A stretch of DNA of 64,000 nt, taken from contig NZ_CP079218.1 of assembly GCF_019317285.1 (NCBI RefSeq), positions 1,736,001-1,800,000 of the forward strand, given 5' to 3'. The notes below the pieces were generated by a model. The model saw only the letters and a list, made by a program, of their open reading frames with translations, ran no database searches and had not been told where the DNA came from. The position numbers and the translations under genes are program-made. Source of the stretch: Pedobacter sp. D749 (lineage in GTDB: Bacteria; Bacteroidota; Bacteroidia; Sphingobacteriales; Sphingobacteriaceae). Positions 61,526-64,000 of this stretch are shown here, piece by piece (positions within the stretch are counted from its first letter, which is position 1; every line of letters starts with the position of its first letter).

Positions 61526-61533
61526 TAGTTTTG
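61526..61533 (+). promoter_or_regulatory. -7 promoter element of recQ
   Basis: TAGTTTTG, 14 bases before the ATG at 61547. Confidence 0.55.
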
Positions 61534-61546
61534 ATACTGCCGATTT

Positions 61547-63439
61547 ATGACAGCAATAGAGATTTTACAAAAATATTGGGGACACCAGGCTTTTAGACCT
61601 TTACAGGAAGATATTATTGCTTCTGTTTTAGCAGGAAATGACAGTTTAGCGCTATTGCCTACGGGTGGTGGCAAATCAATCTGTTTTCAGGTTCCTGCCT
61701 TGGTTAAAGAAGGAATCTGCATTGTAGTTTCGCCGTTAATTGCCCTGATGAAAGATCAGGTAGAAAACCTGAAATCGAAAGGGATTGAAGCCATTGCCAT
61801 TTATGCCGGGATGGGCAAACGTGAAATCGATATCTTACTGGACAACTGTATTTACGGAAAAATTAAATTCCTTTACTTATCTCCGGAGCGTTTATTAGCT
61901 GATTTAGTGCGTGTTCGTATTTCCTACATGAATGTGAACCTGATTGCGGTAGACGAGGCGCATTGTATTTCGCAATGGGGCTACGATTTTCGTCCGCCGT
62001 ACCAACAGATTTCCAAACTCCGCGAAATTTTGCCTGATGTTCCGGTTTTGGCACTTACAGCAACTGCTACCTCTTTTGTTCGAAAAGATATCATAGAAAA
62101 ACTGGAAATGAAAGACCCACAGGTTTTTGTGAAAAGTTTTGCGAGAGACAATTTAAGTTATGTGGTTTTCGGTAATGAAGATAAATATAAAAAGCTGATC
62201 GATATTTGCCAAAAAGTAAAGGGTACAGGTTTGGTTTATGTCCGTAACCGGAGAGAAACTGCCGAGGTTGCCAATTTTATCAATAGGAATCAGATTAAAG
62301 CCGATTTTTACCATGCCGGATTGGAACGTGATGTCCGCTTCTTGAAACAGGAAGAGTGGAAGAACAACAAAACCCGTATCATGGTGGCCACAAATGCCTT
62401 CGGCATGGGCATAGATAAAGCAGATGTTCGTTTTGTAGTGCATTTAGATTTACCAGAAAGCTTAGAGGCCTATTACCAGGAAGCAGGTAGGGCAGGGCGC
62501 GATGAAAAGCGAAGTTACGCTGTTCTTTTAGCCAATCAGTCTGATGTTTTAGGCCTGGAGTCCAGGTACCTTGATAGTTTTCCATCTCCTGACGAAATCC
62601 GAAAAACCTATCACTATCTTGGCAACTATTTTCGACTGGCATTTGGTGCCGGCGAAGGGCTAACCCTTGCTTTCGATATAGCTGATTTTTGTAAACGATT
62701 TAATATCAGTGTTTTAAAGACAATTTCTGCATTGAAATTTTTAGAGCATGATGGTTATCTAACCTTATCTGAAAGTGTTTTTTTACCATCGAGAATAATG
62801 TTTATTGCCAGTCATGAAGATATTTACCGTTTTCAAATTGAAAATAAGGCTTACGATGGGATTATAAAGACGATTTTGCGTTCGCATGGCGGCGCTTTCG
62901 ATGGTTTTGTTAAAATTAATGAGGCGGATTTAGCCAAAAAAACGGGCTTGTCTTACCAAGAGATTATCGCTTTATTGAATAAGCTGCAGGCTATTGAATT
63001 GCTGACATATATTCAACAGACCGATCAGCCACAGTTACAATATGTTAGACCAAGAGTTGATATGGATCATTTTGACCTCGATGTGAAATACCTCGGGCTG
63101 AGAAAAGAGATCTTACACAAGCAGATTAATGCGGTGGTGGCTTACGCTTCGTCTAATTTGTGCAGAAGTGTTCAGTTGCTGAATTATTTTGATGAACATC
63201 ATGCTACAAAATGTGGTGTTTGCGATGTTTGCTTAGCTGAAAAAAGAGCCGAAAACCAGAACCAAGTGGGCGAAGAAATTGAATTTGAAATTATTTCTTT
63301 ACTACAAAAGCAAGCGCTAAGTCTTGATGATCTGGCTACTAATATTAAAAATGGTACTGAAGCTGAAAGAATTGATGCCATCAGAGAGTTATTAGATGCA
63401 GGTAAGATTAAAACTGATGGGAAGAAGTATTATCTTTAG
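61547..63439 (+). CDS. recQ: ATP-dependent DNA helicase RecQ
   Basis: A 630-residue 3'-5' helicase used in recombination and fork repair. It has the RPLQEDII Q-motif-like start, Walker A LPTGGGKS (37-44), the DEAHCISQWGYDFRP aromatic-rich loop, the TGLVYVRNRRETAE and QEAGRAGRDEKR motifs, and the RQC zinc site (NLCRS ... CGVCDVC). The short C-terminal tail suggests that an HRDC domain is reduced or missing. The stop codon lies in a 7-base tandem repeat (63438-63467). topB at 26.9 kb is its typical partner enzyme. Confidence 0.94.
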   Translation: MTAIEILQKYWGHQAFRPLQEDIIASVLAGNDSLALLPTGGGKSICFQVPALVKEGICIVVSPLIALMKDQVENLKSKGIEAIAIYAGMGKREIDILLDNCIYGKIKFLYLSPERLLADLVRVRISYMNVNLIAVDEAHCISQWGYDFRPPYQQISKLREILPDVPVLALTATATSFVRKDIIEKLEMKDPQVFVKSFARDNLSYVVFGNEDKYKKLIDICQKVKGTGLVYVRNRRETAEVANFINRNQIKADFYHAGLERDVRFLKQEEWKNNKTRIMVATNAFGMGIDKADVRFVVHLDLPESLEAYYQEAGRAGRDEKRSYAVLLANQSDVLGLESRYLDSFPSPDEIRKTYHYLGNYFRLAFGAGEGLTLAFDIADFCKRFNISVLKTISALKFLEHDGYLTLSESVFLPSRIMFIASHEDIYRFQIENKAYDGIIKTILRSHGGAFDGFVKINEADLAKKTGLSYQEIIALLNKLQAIELLTYIQQTDQPQLQYVRPRVDMDHFDLDVKYLGLRKEILHKQINAVVAYASSNLCRSVQLLNYFDEHHATKCGVCDVCLAEKRAENQNQVGEEIEFEIISLLQKQALSLDDLATNIKNGTEAERIDAIRELLDAGKIKTDGKKYYL

Positions 63440-63467
63440 ATGGGAGATGGGAGATGGGAGATGGGAG
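63438..63467. repeat. Heptanucleotide tandem repeat over the recQ stop codon
   Basis: AGATGGG is repeated four times exactly, followed by AGA. The TAG stop of recQ is at its first bases, so copy-number slippage would leave the protein unchanged. Confidence 0.8.
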
Positions 63468-63569
63468 AAAATGCCTATCAAGTTAGCAATAAAATATTAG
63501 TTTTGTAATGAACTATTTAATCAGTGGTATCCAAACAATCAGTTTAGTCTTCCGAGAAGCGAAAAACAA

Positions 63570-64000
63570 ATGATAGAAAAAGATAATAAGAAAACCATAC
63601 GCTCCTGGGCTTTCTTCGACTGGGCAAATTCTGCCTATAATTTAGTGATTACCTCGACCATTTTTCCAGTTTACTATGTTGCAATTACTACAACAAAAGC
63701 GCATGGCGACGAAGTAACTTTTTTTGGTAAAACGTTTATAAATACCGTTCTTTCTAATTATGCGCTTGCTTTCGCTTACTTATTAATGGTGGTTTTGTTG
63801 CCGGTACTATCTTCCTATGCGGATGCGAAAGGCAAAAAGAAGTTCTTCATGAAATTGTTTACCTATGTCGGATCTTTCGCCTGCATGGGTTTATTTTTCT
63901 TCAAACTGGAAACTTTAGAAGCTGGAATTATTTGCTTTGTGCTGGCTGCAATGGGCTATGTGGGCGGTGTAATGTTTAATAATGCCTATTTGCCCATAAT
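63570..64000 (+). CDS. UMF1-type MFS transporter, N-terminal part (cut by window edge)
   Basis: 143 codons are visible from the ATG at 63570, open to the last base. The opening MIEKDNKKTIRSWAFFDWAN, with the FFDWANSAY signature, identifies the UMF1/Atg22-like MFS family. Predicted membrane helices lie near 22-40, 62-85, 95-112 and 116-135, with the MFS A-type loop YADAKGKKKFF between the second and third. Substrates are unknown. The gene follows recQ by 130 bases and is probably separate. Confidence 0.85.
   Translation, partial: MIEKDNKKTIRSWAFFDWANSAYNLVITSTIFPVYYVAITTTKAHGDEVTFFGKTFINTVLSNYALAFAYLLMVVLLPVLSSYADAKGKKKFFMKLFTYVGSFACMGLFFFKLETLEAGIICFVLAAMGYVGGVMFNNAYLPI

Overview
The window looks like a chromosomal segment of a Bacteroidota bacterium, most likely a Sphingobacteriaceae member close to Pedobacter (inference). 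The signs are AT-rich DNA, Bacteroidota -7 promoter elements (TAnnTTTG) ahead of many genes, pairs of secreted DUF3857 proteins, a secreted M1 peptidase, a TolB-propeller/amidohydrolase fusion, YkuD_2 and DUF2795 proteins, and intergenic repeats typical of this group. I see no rRNA, tRNA, CRISPR array, phage or conjugative module. Most of it is ordinary housekeeping content, interrupted by one insertion-sequence family and several families of intergenic repeats.

Layout. 1-169 is the end of an IS150-type IS3 element. 0.4-7.3 kb: lipid acyltransferase, gatC, ABC ATPase, cobalamin adenosyltransferase, two small proteins, ispD, queA and a MacB-like permease. 7.6-9.05 kb: complete IS copy. 9.3-17.5 kb: aspartate aminotransferase, CDF metal transporter-Nudix-bioA run, VOC protein, exonuclease/GIY-YIG fusion, outer-membrane protein and two response regulators. 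17.9-21.2 kb: a small unknown gene, then a CarH-like B12/light regulator overlapping phytoene synthase and abutting idi. 21.4-30.2 kb: Nei-like glycosylase, KTSC protein, HipA-like kinase with DUF3037 partner, SF1 helicase, type IA topoisomerase, YkuD_2 protein. 30.4-44.5 kb: NmrA/DUF2867 protein, two DUF3857 proteins, exonuclease, M1 peptidase, AraC regulator, esterase-like protein, queG, GNAT/nitrilase fusion. 44.6-51.5 kb: GxxExxY protein, ruvB, 3-hydroxyacyl-CoA dehydrogenase, pdxH, yqgE, purK-purE, BaiN-like flavoprotein. 51.8-53.2 kb: second complete IS. 53.3-64 kb: secreted unknown protein, radical SAM protein, amidohydrolase fusion, DUF1016 nuclease, recQ and a truncated UMF1-type MFS transporter.

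How genes fit together. carH-crtB-idi reads as a light-controlled carotenoid operon. The cobalamin adenosyltransferase makes the cofactor CarH needs, and queG (cobalamin-dependent) and perhaps the radical SAM protein also use B12. queA and queG are consecutive steps in queuosine synthesis. purK-purE is one transcription unit sharing a palindromic divergent promoter with the BaiN-like gene.

The most unusual signals are in non-coding DNA. (1) All three IS copies sit inside the same interspersed repeat, in the same orientation and within a few bases of the same point, resembling the palindrome-targeting IS3-family element IS1397. (2) Many intergenic gaps are filled by degenerate arrays with a strict 7-bp period, several folding into hairpins, and one such array appears to lie in frame inside bioA.
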